A stretch of DNA of 64,000 nt from an uncultured Bacteroidales bacterium. Its GTDB lineage: Bacteria > Bacteroidota > Bacteroidia > Bacteroidales > Paludibacteraceae. The stretch lies in the NCBI GenBank assembly GCA_946185835.1, contig CAMHKW010000003.1, positions 1 to 64,000 of the forward strand. Direction: 5' to 3'. The translations under genes and the position numbers were made by a program. Position 1 is the stretch's first letter. Each line of letters starts with the position of its first letter. The notes under the pieces were generated by a model. That model made no database searches, was not told the origin of the DNA, and saw only the letters and a program-made list of their open reading frames with translations. Shown piece after piece: positions 9,263 through 18,927 of this stretch.

Positions 9263-9282
9263 ATTTAAAAAATATTATCACT

Positions 9283-10089
9283 ATGAGTAGAATCTTTTTC
9301 TTAAGTCATCCGAATGATGAGCCTTCGTATCGCGGAGTTTCAATTGGCGGAACTATTACTATTTCGTGGAATACAAAGACGCATAAGCGAAAGTTTATAA
9401 AAAGAGAAGGAAAATACGTAGATAAGAGCGGCAAAATAACAGAAGACAAACTCTTCTTTTGGGGAGAATATGAGCCTGACTCTGTTGCAACCGTCATAAG
9501 CACCAAAAAGCCAATAGCCGTTCATACAACTCTACGCCCTGTGAGTACTTTGCTGCCTATGCCAAATAACGCGGCCAACACAGATCCGTATGTTTATGGC
9601 TGTTTTAGAAATATATGCTGCCGACGCGGGAATACGAAGTACCATCCAGGGGATATTCTTGTATTCGGAACGATGAATGTGCAAAAAAATAGTATTGAGG
9701 TGGATACGATTATCGTTGTAAAAGAAATTGCGCCCGTGAGTTCTCTGTTGCCAACAGACGAATACTTTCTAGCTGCTGTAATGCCCATGAAGGAACAAAA
9801 GAAAGATTTTGTGGAAGGTGTGATATATAGTTCCAAGAGTGAATACTTCAGTTTCGTTCCGTGTCTACCTGCTGGCACCTTGACGGATATAGATGCCGCA
9901 AGAATCTATATGAAACCAATAATCAGTCTTACACAATTTGGTACTATGGTCAAACAATGTGCATATGGGAAAGTATGCAAAAATGTACCAATAAAGTCAG
10001 CTGCCGAATACCGCAAATATTGGGGAATGATTACGAGTGCTGTTTATAAATGCGGTTTGGAATTAGGCATTTATATTCAACCTGTTTAA
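9283..10089 (+). CDS. Conserved hypothetical protein (motifs FFWGEYEPDS / NTDPYVYG / PGDILVFG / DTIIVV)
   Basis: 268-aa ORF, no signal peptide; motif order resembles a scattered bacterial hypothetical family, from memory and not searched. Confidence 0.6.
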   Translation: MSRIFFLSHPNDEPSYRGVSIGGTITISWNTKTHKRKFIKREGKYVDKSGKITEDKLFFWGEYEPDSVATVISTKKPIAVHTTLRPVSTLLPMPNNAANTDPYVYGCFRNICCRRGNTKYHPGDILVFGTMNVQKNSIEVDTIIVVKEIAPVSSLLPTDEYFLAAVMPMKEQKKDFVEGVIYSSKSEYFSFVPCLPAGTLTDIDAARIYMKPIISLTQFGTMVKQCAYGKVCKNVPIKSAAEYRKYWGMITSAVYKCGLELGIYIQPV

Positions 10090-10109
10090 AATATTATAAT
10101 TAAGTTATT

Positions 10110-13043
10110 ATGAGAAAAAAGATTTTCACTTTTTTGCTTGCTATTGCTGTAAGCGCAGGAACACTCATTGCTCAAAACAGCACCAATACCGTTGGTGTGT
10201 TTAGCGTAAGCGCGACCCGAAAAGTAGCATTCTCTCCAGGCAACTTGCAGTATAATGCAGCACAGGGTAGTCACCAGTGTGCGGATGGTACGACCAAGCA
10301 AGGCACTTGGCGTTTTGCAGAGCACCAATGGGATAAAGTTGGTAATGGAAACAATAATATATCTTCTACTTATGACGGCTGGATAGATCTTTTCGGTTGG
10401 GGGACAAGTGGTTGGGATAGCGGTGCAGATGAGTATCAGCCATATTCAACAAGGAATGCTGGTAGTTATTATCGTCCGGGCGGGAGTGATAAAACAGACC
10501 TTACTGGGACATATGCGTATGCTGACTGGGGGGTGTATAACCAGATAGGAAACGATACTCCTGGTACCTGGCGCACACTATCGAAGAACGAATGGTATTA
10601 TCTGTTCTATAGTAGACCTAATGCTAGGCGTTTGTTCGCTTTAGGCAAAGTAAATGGAGTGAATGGGGTAATTCTTCTCCCTGACAACTGGGAAACTCCA
10701 TCGGGCGTTTCTTTTGTTTCGAGTCCGGATAAAGGTATGAACTGGAGAAGTAATGGCTATTGGGATTTTTATAGTGACCATTATTTTTCAGATGACGTAT
10801 ACACACTGGAGCAGTGGGAGATAATGGAATCGGCAGGGGCAATTTTTTTGCCCGTGACAGGTTCCCGCATTGCTAATTCTGTTTCCGGCTTAAACTCTTC
10901 TGGCTACTATTGGAGTACAACTCATTGTGATGAAATAGACCAATACGGCCAACCCTACGATGCGTATTACCTTTGGTTTTACTCCACAGGCTGCGCCCCC
11001 CAACACTATTATACGCCAGCATCCCAAGGTATGGCCGTGCGTTTAGTTTCAGAAAAAATATGGAATTTGACCATATCAGTTGAGGGCAATGGTAGTGTTA
11101 GTGGAGAAGGATGGTACATGATAGGTACTATAGTAACCCTTGATGCTACCCCTGAAAACGGTTGGAGGTTTGACCATTGGTCGGATGGTAATACCGACAA
11201 TCCGCGTACCATTACAGTAACAAAAAACGAGAACCTCACAGCCGTCTTCGTACCCGATAATACGTTCCTTATATCCTTTGTCAACTACGATGGTACGCCA
11301 TTACAAAGCGGCGAAGTAGCCTATGGCGAAACACCTGTATATACAGGCGCTACACCTACCAAACCCGCCGACGCACAATATACCTATTCATTCAGCGGTT
11401 GGTCTCCGGAAATCGTTGCTGTTACAGGCGAAGCAACCTATACTGCCCAATTTACGAATACGCTCAACAAATACGCCATTTCGTTTGTCAACTACGACGG
11501 CACACCGTTACAGAGCGGAGAAGTCGAATACGGTACTACACCCGCCTACACAGGCGAGACACCAACCAAGCCTGCCGATGCGCAATATACCTATTCGTTC
11601 AGCAGTTGGTCTCCGGAAATCGTTGCCGTAACAGGCGAAGCAACCTATACGGCTATGTTTGCAAGTTTACCGATAGCATCGTCAGACTCAATATTCATCC
11701 ACGATGGAGAGAATCCGAACTTATGTGATTTGGGTGCACAGAATTTCTCACATATTATCATAGAACCGGGTGGAGAATTGAATATAAATCAATCTTGTGT
11801 CCATGTTGAAGCAATAACCATTATTTCTACCGGCGTTAAGTCCGGTCAGATACATCATGGCAATAATCCAATCCCCACTGACCGTATTTTCATGGAATAT
11901 GTACTTAACCCTGTTGGGGAAAACGCTTCGCCGAATCTATGGTACGCATTTGCCGTGCCGTTTGAAGTGGATATTGAAACCGGCATCACACGTGCTTATG
12001 GCAATAAAAATCACGTTTCTGGTACAGACTTCCTTGTGAAAGAATTCGATGGTTCTCTCCGTGCTACGACGGGTAAAGGCTTGAAAAGCAAACTGACGGG
12101 TACACTTGAGCCGGGAAGGTTCTACGTGATCGGTATAGACGGCAACTGCAACCGTTGGCTATTTGAGAAAACGTCAGAGGCTGCTTTTGAAGGTGATAAT
12201 CATATGAATATATATTACTACTCTGCCAATAACGCAAAAAATAATGGTTGGAACGGTATGGGTAATACGCAATTGGAATATACGACCATGAATTTGAGCA
12301 ACTTGGGCATTGAGTACATACTTACCTACAACAGCCGGTTTGACAAATACGATATCGGGCTTGTCAGTGAGTCCAGCCTCTGTGTCGGCCAGCCGTTCTT
12401 CATTCAAACCCCTGTTGATGGCGAGCTTGATTTTATTCACAGTAACCCCTCTTCCGCTATGCCTGCATTGTATGCCAATCGCCAGACACAGAAGCCGTTG
12501 ATGCACTTTACATTAGCGGATGAGACTCAAAGCACCGGAGTCGACCATATGTACCTCACGATGCACGATGATGCCACTCCGGCATATACCATCGGTCGGG
12601 ATGTAACACGCATGAGCAACACATGCACAACGGCTGCCCAACTATGGTGTACCACGGAGGACGGCGTACAACTGAGCGCACATGGCATCGAGATGCCGAC
12701 CAACTCAACAACCGTTAATCTGGAACTCTTTGCTCCGGCGGCAGGCGAATATCTATTATCAATGGCTTCGCGTGCAATGGACGGTTACGAAGTCGAACTG
12801 TTGTACAATGGGACATGGGTTGCCACGCTTAATAACGAACAGCCTTTGACCTTGACACTCAACTCCGGTGTTACCAACGGCTATGCGCTCCGTATCACAC
12901 GACATAATGTACCGACGGATATTGAAAGCATCACTCCTTCCGATGCCGTAAACGGCGAGAAACGTATCATTGATGGTGTTCTGTACATCATCCATAACGG
13001 CCGTATGTACGATGCGCAAGGTAAGCGATTAAAAGATAATTAA
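10110..13043 (+). CDS. Large secreted surface protein with FISUMP-like N-terminus and InlB B-type repeats
   Basis: 977-aa ORF; signal peptide; [20 protein letters not shown]...; repeat segment [29 protein letters not shown]; two tandem 69-aa repeats; tail [22 protein letters not shown]. Confidence 0.8.
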   Translation: MRKKIFTFLLAIAVSAGTLIAQNSTNTVGVFSVSATRKVAFSPGNLQYNAAQGSHQCADGTTKQGTWRFAEHQWDKVGNGNNNISSTYDGWIDLFGWGTSGWDSGADEYQPYSTRNAGSYYRPGGSDKTDLTGTYAYADWGVYNQIGNDTPGTWRTLSKNEWYYLFYSRPNARRLFALGKVNGVNGVILLPDNWETPSGVSFVSSPDKGMNWRSNGYWDFYSDHYFSDDVYTLEQWEIMESAGAIFLPVTGSRIANSVSGLNSSGYYWSTTHCDEIDQYGQPYDAYYLWFYSTGCAPQHYYTPASQGMAVRLVSEKIWNLTISVEGNGSVSGEGWYMIGTIVTLDATPENGWRFDHWSDGNTDNPRTITVTKNENLTAVFVPDNTFLISFVNYDGTPLQSGEVAYGETPVYTGATPTKPADAQYTYSFSGWSPEIVAVTGEATYTAQFTNTLNKYAISFVNYDGTPLQSGEVEYGTTPAYTGETPTKPADAQYTYSFSSWSPEIVAVTGEATYTAMFASLPIASSDSIFIHDGENPNLCDLGAQNFSHIIIEPGGELNINQSCVHVEAITIISTGVKSGQIHHGNNPIPTDRIFMEYVLNPVGENASPNLWYAFAVPFEVDIETGITRAYGNKNHVSGTDFLVKEFDGSLRATTGKGLKSKLTGTLEPGRFYVIGIDGNCNRWLFEKTSEAAFEGDNHMNIYYYSANNAKNNGWNGMGNTQLEYTTMNLSNLGIEYILTYNSRFDKYDIGLVSESSLCVGQPFFIQTPVDGELDFIHSNPSSAMPALYANRQTQKPLMHFTLADETQSTGVDHMYLTMHDDATPAYTIGRDVTRMSNTCTTAAQLWCTTEDGVQLSAHGIEMPTNSTTVNLELFAPAAGEYLLSMASRAMDGYEVELLYNGTWVATLNNEQPLTLTLNSGVTNGYALRITRHNVPTDIESITPSDAVNGEKRIIDGVLYIIHNGRMYDAQGKRLKDN
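11277..11672 (+). repeat. Two tandem 207-bp (69-aa) coding repeats
   Basis: [57 protein letters not shown]... starts at 11277 and recurs at 11484. Confidence 0.85.
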
Positions 13044-13053
13044 GCAATATACA

Positions 13054-13215
13054 ATGAAAAAGACGTATCAAACGACGAAAACGGAAACGGTTCTTATTAT
13101 GCCTATGAGCCTGATGATTCCCGTTAGTGATCCGAGTGAACCCTTATTACTTCCCAAGGGGCATTATGTCCCGGGACCGGGAGCAAGTTACGATCCTCAG
13201 GCTAACATTTTGTAA
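13054..13215 (+). CDS. 53-aa peptide ORF, unknown function
   Basis: MKKTYQTTKTETVLIMPMSLMIPVSDPSEPLLLPKGHYVPGPGASYDPQANIL*, 10 nt after the 977-aa gene; not in the supplied ORF track. Confidence 0.6.
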   Translation: MKKTYQTTKTETVLIMPMSLMIPVSDPSEPLLLPKGHYVPGPGASYDPQANIL

Positions 13216-13571
13216 GAAACAAGGCGGTCATCCAACCGCCCTTGTTTTTATTTTTCATGTCATCAATATCTGCAAAATGAAATTCTCTCAGAGCGAATAT
13301 TCCATTGACAAAGAATATGAATTACAACTTCGAAACAAAGTCAATCATTTTGGGCTACGACCATCGGGCTGTTACCAAAAAACTAAAAAAAGCGCTCCCT
13401 GAACGAATAGGAACTTAGTTCTCGATTAATCGTGCAAATTACACCAATTCATCCAATTATTCGCAGTTAAATAAATTTTTGGATTGTTTTGGGGCGTTTT
13501 GGACTTGCAGAAAAAAGAAAATAATTGTCTCTGATTGTTGATAATTGTTGCCTAATCTAACCTCCCGAATC

Positions 13572-13829
13572 ATGACAGACGAAGAATATACCAAAGAGCA
13601 GATGGACGAACAGCGCAAAGAGGTATCCCGTTTGCGGAGTGAGCTGAAAGCCTTCAATAAAGCGCGTGCAGCCATGTCCAAAGAGGACAAAGCGCGCACG
13701 CGCCAGCAGGTCAATGACTTACAAGATCAATATGACCGTGCGTTAGGGAGGTTATATACCATGCGGAATTATTTCCAGTGGAACCGTTGTGTTGACCGCG
13801 AGTATATCTCCGCATATGATAAGGATTGA
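13572..13829 (+). CDS. Small coiled-coil hypothetical protein
   Basis: MTDEEYTKEQMDEQRKEVSRLRSELKAFNKARAAMSKEDKARTRQQVNDLQDQYDRALGRLY... Confidence 0.5.
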   Translation: MTDEEYTKEQMDEQRKEVSRLRSELKAFNKARAAMSKEDKARTRQQVNDLQDQYDRALGRLYTMRNYFQWNRCVDREYISAYDKD

Positions 13830-13960
13830 ATCCCGCTCTTCCTCGTGCATGTCCAAGTTTGCTATACAGAGAAAGATGGTCATAGCTACTATACAAGCGG
13901 TTCAAGCGATGAGAAAACACTTGCTTCCTTCAATGCTGAGTGCGAGAAAAATGGTTGCTC

Positions 13961-14146
13961 ACCACCGCGGTCAACGGCTGCATAGTTCTTGTTAACCACA
14001 TCCTCGCCTTTCTTTCCGTAGGACTTAACGATGAAGTGCTTCATTTCCTCAACGGCTTTCTCAACAGGGATAACGCCGGTGATACGGAAGAAAGCAGATT
14101 GCAGAATGGTGTTGGTACGGTTGCCTAAGCCAATCTCCTGCGCAAA
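13961..14146 (-). pseudogene. Internal fragment of pyruvate:ferredoxin oxidoreductase
   Basis: Minus reading AQEIGLGNRTNTILQSAFFRITGVIPVEKAVEEMKHFIVKSYGKKGEDVVNKNYAAVDRGG matches the PFOR gamma region; no start or flanking domains. Confidence 0.8.
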
Positions 14147-14189
14147 AATCTCTACACATCTCTTGCATATCTCGCGAACAACAACCTTT

Positions 14190-14381
14190 GCAGTTATTAT
14201 TCCGCAGAGCGGTGGCAATCCGATAGAATATGAGATATTTGAAGGCAATATAGCCGAAAGCAAGACGTTCATTCTATTAGTCAAGCGATTGGCGGCTCGA
14301 TTTGGGTTTGACAGACCGGTAGTGGTGGCAGATGCAGGCCTGCTTACAAAGGCAAACGTAGCTGCATTGCAAACCGAATGA
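14190..14381 (+). pseudogene. Transposase fragment (IS4/IS1634-like DDE)
   Basis: AVIIPQSGGNPIEYEIFEGNIAESKTFILLVKRLAARFGFDRPVVVADAGLLTKANVAALQ; G.P..YE.FEGN and VVVADAGLL motifs. Confidence 0.72.
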
Positions 14382-14601
14382 TCTATAACCTATGGACTAC
14401 CAAAATCAAACATCCAAGAAAAGGTAATGTTGGGTATGGATGATGAACAGCGAGAACTATACGACGTCATTTTTCCTCTAAAACCCTAATTTGGGTGCCG
14501 CTTTGCGGAAAACAGGAAAGCAGTGACTCGCCTCGCTCTGACAAATACAAAGCTCTGAATCAGGATTTCTACCTGTGAGCACGGAGGGAGTTTGTAGTGA
14601 C

Positions 14602-14691
14602 TGTGGACGGCTGCGGTGGACGGTTGCGGTGGACGGCTGCGGTAGACGGTTGCGGTGGACGGTTGCGGTAGACGGTATATATACCGTCTAC
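14602..14691. repeat. 13-bp tandem repeat (GGYTGCGGTRGAC) ending in a 24-bp perfect palindrome
   Basis: About 5 units from about 14602; palindrome GTAGACGGTATATATACCGTCTAC at 14668-14691. Confidence 0.85.
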
Positions 14692-14719
14692 ACGACATTA
14701 AGTGATAGGTGGTAAACGC

Positions 14720-14738
14720 CGCCAATTGCAAATTGGCG
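14720..14738 (+). repeat. REP-like hairpin CGCCAATT-GCA-AATTGGCG + GTACCC
   Basis: 8-bp stem, 3-nt loop; member of a dispersed family. Confidence 0.6.
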
Positions 14739-14760
14739 TACCCGAGATGACAACGCGGAA

Positions 14761-14799
14761 ACAAGAGACGAGACAGTCAGTGACTGTCTCGTCTCTTGT
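14761..14799. repeat. Near-perfect inverted repeat, 19-bp arms
   Basis: ACAAGAGACGAGACAGTCA-G-TGACTGTCTCGTCTCTTGT. Confidence 0.85.
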
Positions 14800-14803
14800 T
14801 ATG

Positions 14804-14958
14804 TTATTACCTACGTTAGTTATTACCGACGTTAGTTATTACCTACCTTAGTTATTGCCTACATTAGTTATTGCCTACATTAGTTATTACCTACGTTAGT
14901 TATTACCTACATTAGTTATTACCCACCTTAGTTATTACCTACGTTAGTTATTGCCAAG
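14804..14958. repeat. 16-bp tandem repeat TTATTACCTACGTTAG, nine units plus partial
   Basis: Direct reading; variation mainly at a few positions per unit. Confidence 0.95.
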
Positions 14959-14989
14959 CTAATGGTTTACAATATTAGCAAGCATACTG

Positions 14990-16519
14990 TTACTTAGCGT
15001 AGTTGACGGCACGTGTCTCGCGGATGACGGTGATTTTGATTTGTCCGGGGTAGGTCATCTCGTCTTGTATCTTCTTGGCGAGGTCGAAGGAGAGCAGTTC
15101 TGCCTCTTTGTCGGTCATCTTGTCGGCACCGACGATGACGCGCAGTTCGCGTCCGGCAGACAAGGCATAGGTCTTGATAACCCCCGGATACGAGAGTGCG
15201 AGGTTCTCGAGGTCGTTGAGTCGTTTTACATACTGCTCGGCTATCTCTCGGCGGGCACCCGGACGAGCTCCTGAGATGGCGTCACAAGCTTGCACTATCG
15301 GAGCTATCATCGTCTCCATCTCTATCTCGTCGTGGTGTGCGCCTACGGCATTGCATATATCGGGTTTCTCGCCATATTTCTCGCACACCTTCATACCGAG
15401 GATAGCGTGTGGCAACTCCTCTTCGTCTTCTACCACCTTGCCTATGTCGTGTAGCAGACCTGCGCGTCGTGCTTTCTTGGGGTTGAGACCAAGTTCGGCA
15501 GCCATCACTGCGCAGAGGTTGGCTGTCTCGCGAGCGTGTTGGAGGAGGTTTTGTCCGTACGAAGAACGATATTTCATTCTGCCCACGAGTTTGATGAGTT
15601 CGGGATGCAGACCATGTATACCGAGGTCGATGGTAGTGCGTTTGCCGGTCTCTATCATCTCTTCTTCTACTTGTTTCTGCACTTTAGCCACCACCTCTTC
15701 GATACGTGCGGGGTGTATACGTCCGTCAGCCACGAGTTGGTGGAGTGCCAATCGTGCTATCTCGCGTCTTACGGGGTCGAAGCCTGAGAGCACGATAGCC
15801 TCGGGTGTGTCGTCGACAACTATCTCGACGCCGGTGGCAGCCTCGAGGGCACGTATGTTACGTCCTTCACGCCCGATGATACGTCCTTTGACGTCGTCGT
15901 TGTCGATATGGAAGACGGTGACAGCATTCTCTATCGCTGCTTCTGTCGAGATACGTTGAATGGTTTGCACTATCACTTTCTTTGCCTCTTTGTTGGCAGT
16001 CATACGTGCGTCAGCCATTATCTCGTTGACATACGACATAGCGTTGGTCTTGGCTTCGTCGCGCATCGACTCTATGAGTTGTTTCTTGGCATCTTCAGCC
16101 GACATACCCGACAGGCTCTCGAGTTGGAGTTGTGCCTGACGGTGCATCTTCTCTGTCTCTTTCTGTTTGAACTCAAGCGACTGTTGCTGTTGGTCGATTT
16201 GCTTCTGTCGCTGCTGCACTTCGTTTTGTGCACGTTGCAGTTCGCCTTGACGCTGGTTGAGTTGCTGTTCGCGCTGTTGCAGCCGTTGGTCGCGTTCGTG
16301 AGCGCGTTGTTGCGACTGCTGTACTCGGGCGTCGTGCTCTTGTTTGAGGGCTATGAACTTCTCCTTTGCCTCTATAATCTTGTTTTTCTTTATCACCTCG
16401 GCTTCTTCCTCCGCCTTGCGGAGTATGCCGTTACTCATGTTTTTAAATATGAGATAGCATGCGCCGCCTCCGAGAGCGAAGGCTGCCAATGCGATTACTA
16501 TAGTCCAAATTATGTCCAT
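14990..16519 (-). CDS. rny: Ribonuclease Y
   Basis: N-terminal TM, long coiled coil, KH ([45 protein letters not shown]) and HD domain (LLHDIGKV). Confidence 0.97.
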   Translation of the reverse strand: MDIIWTIVIALAAFALGGGACYLIFKNMSNGILRKAEEEAEVIKKNKIIEAKEKFIALKQEHDARVQQSQQRAHERDQRLQQREQQLNQRQGELQRAQNEVQQRQKQIDQQQQSLEFKQKETEKMHRQAQLQLESLSGMSAEDAKKQLIESMRDEAKTNAMSYVNEIMADARMTANKEAKKVIVQTIQRISTEAAIENAVTVFHIDNDDVKGRIIGREGRNIRALEAATGVEIVVDDTPEAIVLSGFDPVRREIARLALHQLVADGRIHPARIEEVVAKVQKQVEEEMIETGKRTTIDLGIHGLHPELIKLVGRMKYRSSYGQNLLQHARETANLCAVMAAELGLNPKKARRAGLLHDIGKVVEDEEELPHAILGMKVCEKYGEKPDICNAVGAHHDEIEMETMIAPIVQACDAISGARPGARREIAEQYVKRLNDLENLALSYPGVIKTYALSAGRELRVIVGADKMTDKEAELLSFDLAKKIQDEMTYPGQIKITVIRETRAVNYAK

Positions 16520-16533
16520 TTTTATTTTATATT

Positions 16534-16854
16534 TTATTCGTTATTGTCTTTTGTTTCGTCAGTAACGCTTGTCTGTAGCTCTATCTGTTTGTTGAGTTCG
16601 TCTATCTTGGTCAGTATAGGTTCAATATCTTTGTCGCGTATGTCGCTAAAAAGTTCTACTGCCGCATGCAGAGCCACATATACCCACACCCGTTCAGCTG
16701 TCAAGCGTCCTTTGGTCTTTGTCAGATACTCTTTGTATGTCTCGTTTAGGTATTTAGCTGCCTTACGATATACTTCTTCTTGCTCACCGGGTACCTCGAG
16801 TTGTACGTGGTGAGTGTTGATATGCAGCCATATATCTTGTTTTTCGGGTATCAT
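16534..16854 (-). CDS. zapA: Cell division protein ZapA
   Basis: 106 aa, next to rny; [38 protein letters not shown]. Confidence 0.82.
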   Translation of the reverse strand: MIPEKQDIWLHINTHHVQLEVPGEQEEVYRKAAKYLNETYKEYLTKTKGRLTAERVWVYVALHAAVELFSDIRDKDIEPILTKIDELNKQIELQTSVTDETKDNNE

Positions 16855-16882
16855 TGCCGTAGGTTAATATCAGCTGCCTTAA

Positions 16883-17176
16883 TCATAAAGCGAGATATTC
16901 GAGAGCTTTATCTATTGTCTCTATTAGTTTTGTTATTTGTTTTTTTGCTGCTTCGCGTTGTTCGGTATTACCGGCAAGAGCGTAGGCGGTACGTAGCAGT
17001 CGATACTGCTTTTGCAGTTCTGTCATCTCGGCATGGGCTCGCACCATCTCTTTTCGCTGCCGCTCACACACGAGTTGCAAGCTGTCGAGTTGCTCTTTGA
17101 GTTGTTGTCGTTCATCGAGCAGTTTGGCAACATTGCTCTCGAGTTGCGAAAGCGAAGAGAGATTGCGCGTGTCCAT
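16883..17176 (-). CDS. Small coiled-coil protein upstream of zapA
   Basis: 97 aa; SLSQLESNVAKLLDERQQLKEQLDSLQLVCERQRKEMVRAHAEMTELQKQYRLLRTAYALAG. Confidence 0.6.
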   Translation of the reverse strand: MDTRNLSSLSQLESNVAKLLDERQQLKEQLDSLQLVCERQRKEMVRAHAEMTELQKQYRLLRTAYALAGNTEQREAAKKQITKLIETIDKALEYLAL

Positions 17177-17190
17177 GTCAGAGCTGATTA

Positions 17191-18321
17191 TCAGAAACTA
17201 TATCCGATACCTATACCGAGCACCGACTTAAACTGTACTCGTTCTGCCTCTACTCCATCGCTGTTGGCAATCAGCGTTCCGGGATAGTACTTGAGCGAGG
17301 TAGAGAGGGTGACGTTGAGCACTTTGAAGAACTGATACGAGACAGCTACATCCCAGTCGACATCGAAATGTCCGAACTGACGTCCTTTGTTAGAGTACTT
17401 GAAGTAGTTGTCGGTGCCGGCAGCGAGTTCGTAGCCTTTGCCTGCATAGGGGGTGAAGAGTGCTACGGTCGACGAGAGAGTGAGGGCATCGTATTTGTAA
17501 GCCACAGCACCTTTCAACGACAGACCGAACTCAGCTCTCATGCTGCGGTCGTGTTGCAACTGCGAGTTGTCGTCGTAGTAGGACACACCATACTTATCCT
17601 TGAGCAGCGTGGCATAGTCGTAGGAGGGGTCGGGGGTCTCACCTAAGGCAGTCACTCCGTCGATATAGTCTTGATTCATTTTAGTGTTCATCTTGTCGGA
17701 GATGAAAGCAGTGGTGATACGACCTGCGATAGGCGAGAGGTATACCGAGAAGTCGGCGCCGTTGACCGAACGTTTCCAGTCGATACCGACCGAGATGTCG
17801 GTGTAAGACGGAGCCAGCCATTTAGAGATGATGGGGTTATAGCCGGCTACGTAGTCACGTCCGAAGGCATACTGCGATTGGAAGCCGCCTAAGACCGTGA
17901 GATACCAGTCTTTGTGGAACTCCCATCCGAACTTAGTGGCGAACTTGATGTTATCCGACGACTTCTGCAGTTTGTCTTCGTTTTGGTCGATCCAGGTCAT
18001 ACCGAAGTCGGTGTCGAAGTTACTCTCCCATGCTATAGCATTCTTATGATATAGCAGGTGCAGCTTAGCATACGCCACTCCGTTGACGTTGTTCTTACCA
18101 CCGGCAGCCCAGTTGACGAGTCCGGTAGCAGCGGCATTGAGACCGACCACGCCGTCGAATTTCCAAGCTTTCTCACCGGTGTCGACTTTCTTGAGGTCAT
18201 CGACAGCCGTCTTGGCGGCATCGGCATTAGTGGTAACGAGTGCCTTATCTACTTCTTGTGCATTTGCCACAAGCGACAATGCTGCGAAAGAAAATAATAA
18301 AAGTGTTTTGCTTAGTTTCAT
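17191..18321 (-). CDS. DUF3078 domain-containing outer-membrane protein
   Basis: 376 aa; WKFDGVVGLNAAATGLVNWAAGGKNNVNGVAYAKLHLLYHKNAIAWESNFDTDFGM. Confidence 0.85.
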   Translation of the reverse strand: MKLSKTLLLFSFAALSLVANAQEVDKALVTTNADAAKTAVDDLKKVDTGEKAWKFDGVVGLNAAATGLVNWAAGGKNNVNGVAYAKLHLLYHKNAIAWESNFDTDFGMTWIDQNEDKLQKSSDNIKFATKFGWEFHKDWYLTVLGGFQSQYAFGRDYVAGYNPIISKWLAPSYTDISVGIDWKRSVNGADFSVYLSPIAGRITTAFISDKMNTKMNQDYIDGVTALGETPDPSYDYATLLKDKYGVSYYDDNSQLQHDRSMRAEFGLSLKGAVAYKYDALTLSSTVALFTPYAGKGYELAAGTDNYFKYSNKGRQFGHFDVDWDVAVSYQFFKVLNVTLSTSLKYYPGTLIANSDGVEAERVQFKSVLGIGIGYSF

Positions 18322-18364
18322 AGTTGTATTTTGCGTTATTGTTTGTTAATTGATTTGACGATTT

Positions 18365-18892
18365 CTAATACTGAGCTGCGTCGTAGACTTGGTCAGCCAC
18401 GTCTTCACCTACGAGTTTTTCTATCAGGCAGAAGGCGAAGTCGGAGCTCAGTCCGGGTCCTTTGGCAGTGATTACGTTTTTCGACTCTACCACCAGTCCT
18501 CCCACATAACTCTCACCTAAGGCATTTTCGAAGCCCGGGTAGCATGTAGCCTGCTTACCTTTCAGTATACCGAGTTTGCCGAGAACGGCGGGAGCTGCAC
18601 AGATAGCGGCTATGAGTTTGTTTTGCTCGTTATGAGCCACGAGCAGCTGACAGAGGTTTTCGTGGTCGCCAAGCATGACCCCTCCGCCCGGGAGGATGAG
18701 CATATTAGCATCTGTAAAGTCGACATCTTCGAACAGCATGTCGGCAGCCACATCGATGCCATGAGCGCCGTGCACCAGTCGTTCGCCGGTCATGCTGATA
18801 GTGGTTAGCTGTACACCGGCACGACGTAACAAATCGATTGTCGTTATTGCCTCGATCTCCTCGAAGCCGTTGTCAAGAAACAGGTAGTTCAT
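18365..18892 (-). CDS. DJ-1/PfpI family protein
   Basis: DNGFEEIEAITTIDLLRRAGV...ILPGGGVMLGDHENL...IAAICAAPAVLGKLGILKGKQATCYPGFE. Confidence 0.93.
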   Translation of the reverse strand: MNYLFLDNGFEEIEAITTIDLLRRAGVQLTTISMTGERLVHGAHGIDVAADMLFEDVDFTDANMLILPGGGVMLGDHENLCQLLVAHNEQNKLIAAICAAPAVLGKLGILKGKQATCYPGFENALGESYVGGLVVESKNVITAKGPGLSSDFAFCLIEKLVGEDVADQVYDAAQY

Positions 18893-18927
18893 AGATGTTA
18901 GAAGTTAGATGTTAGAAGTTAGATGAT

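Noticed and set aside
14804-14958. 16-bp array as a CRISPR
   Set aside because: Contiguous degenerate units, no spacers.
15174-15959. 261-aa + strand ORF (and 15908..16813)
   Set aside because: Antisense to rny/zapA; low-complexity shadow ORFs.
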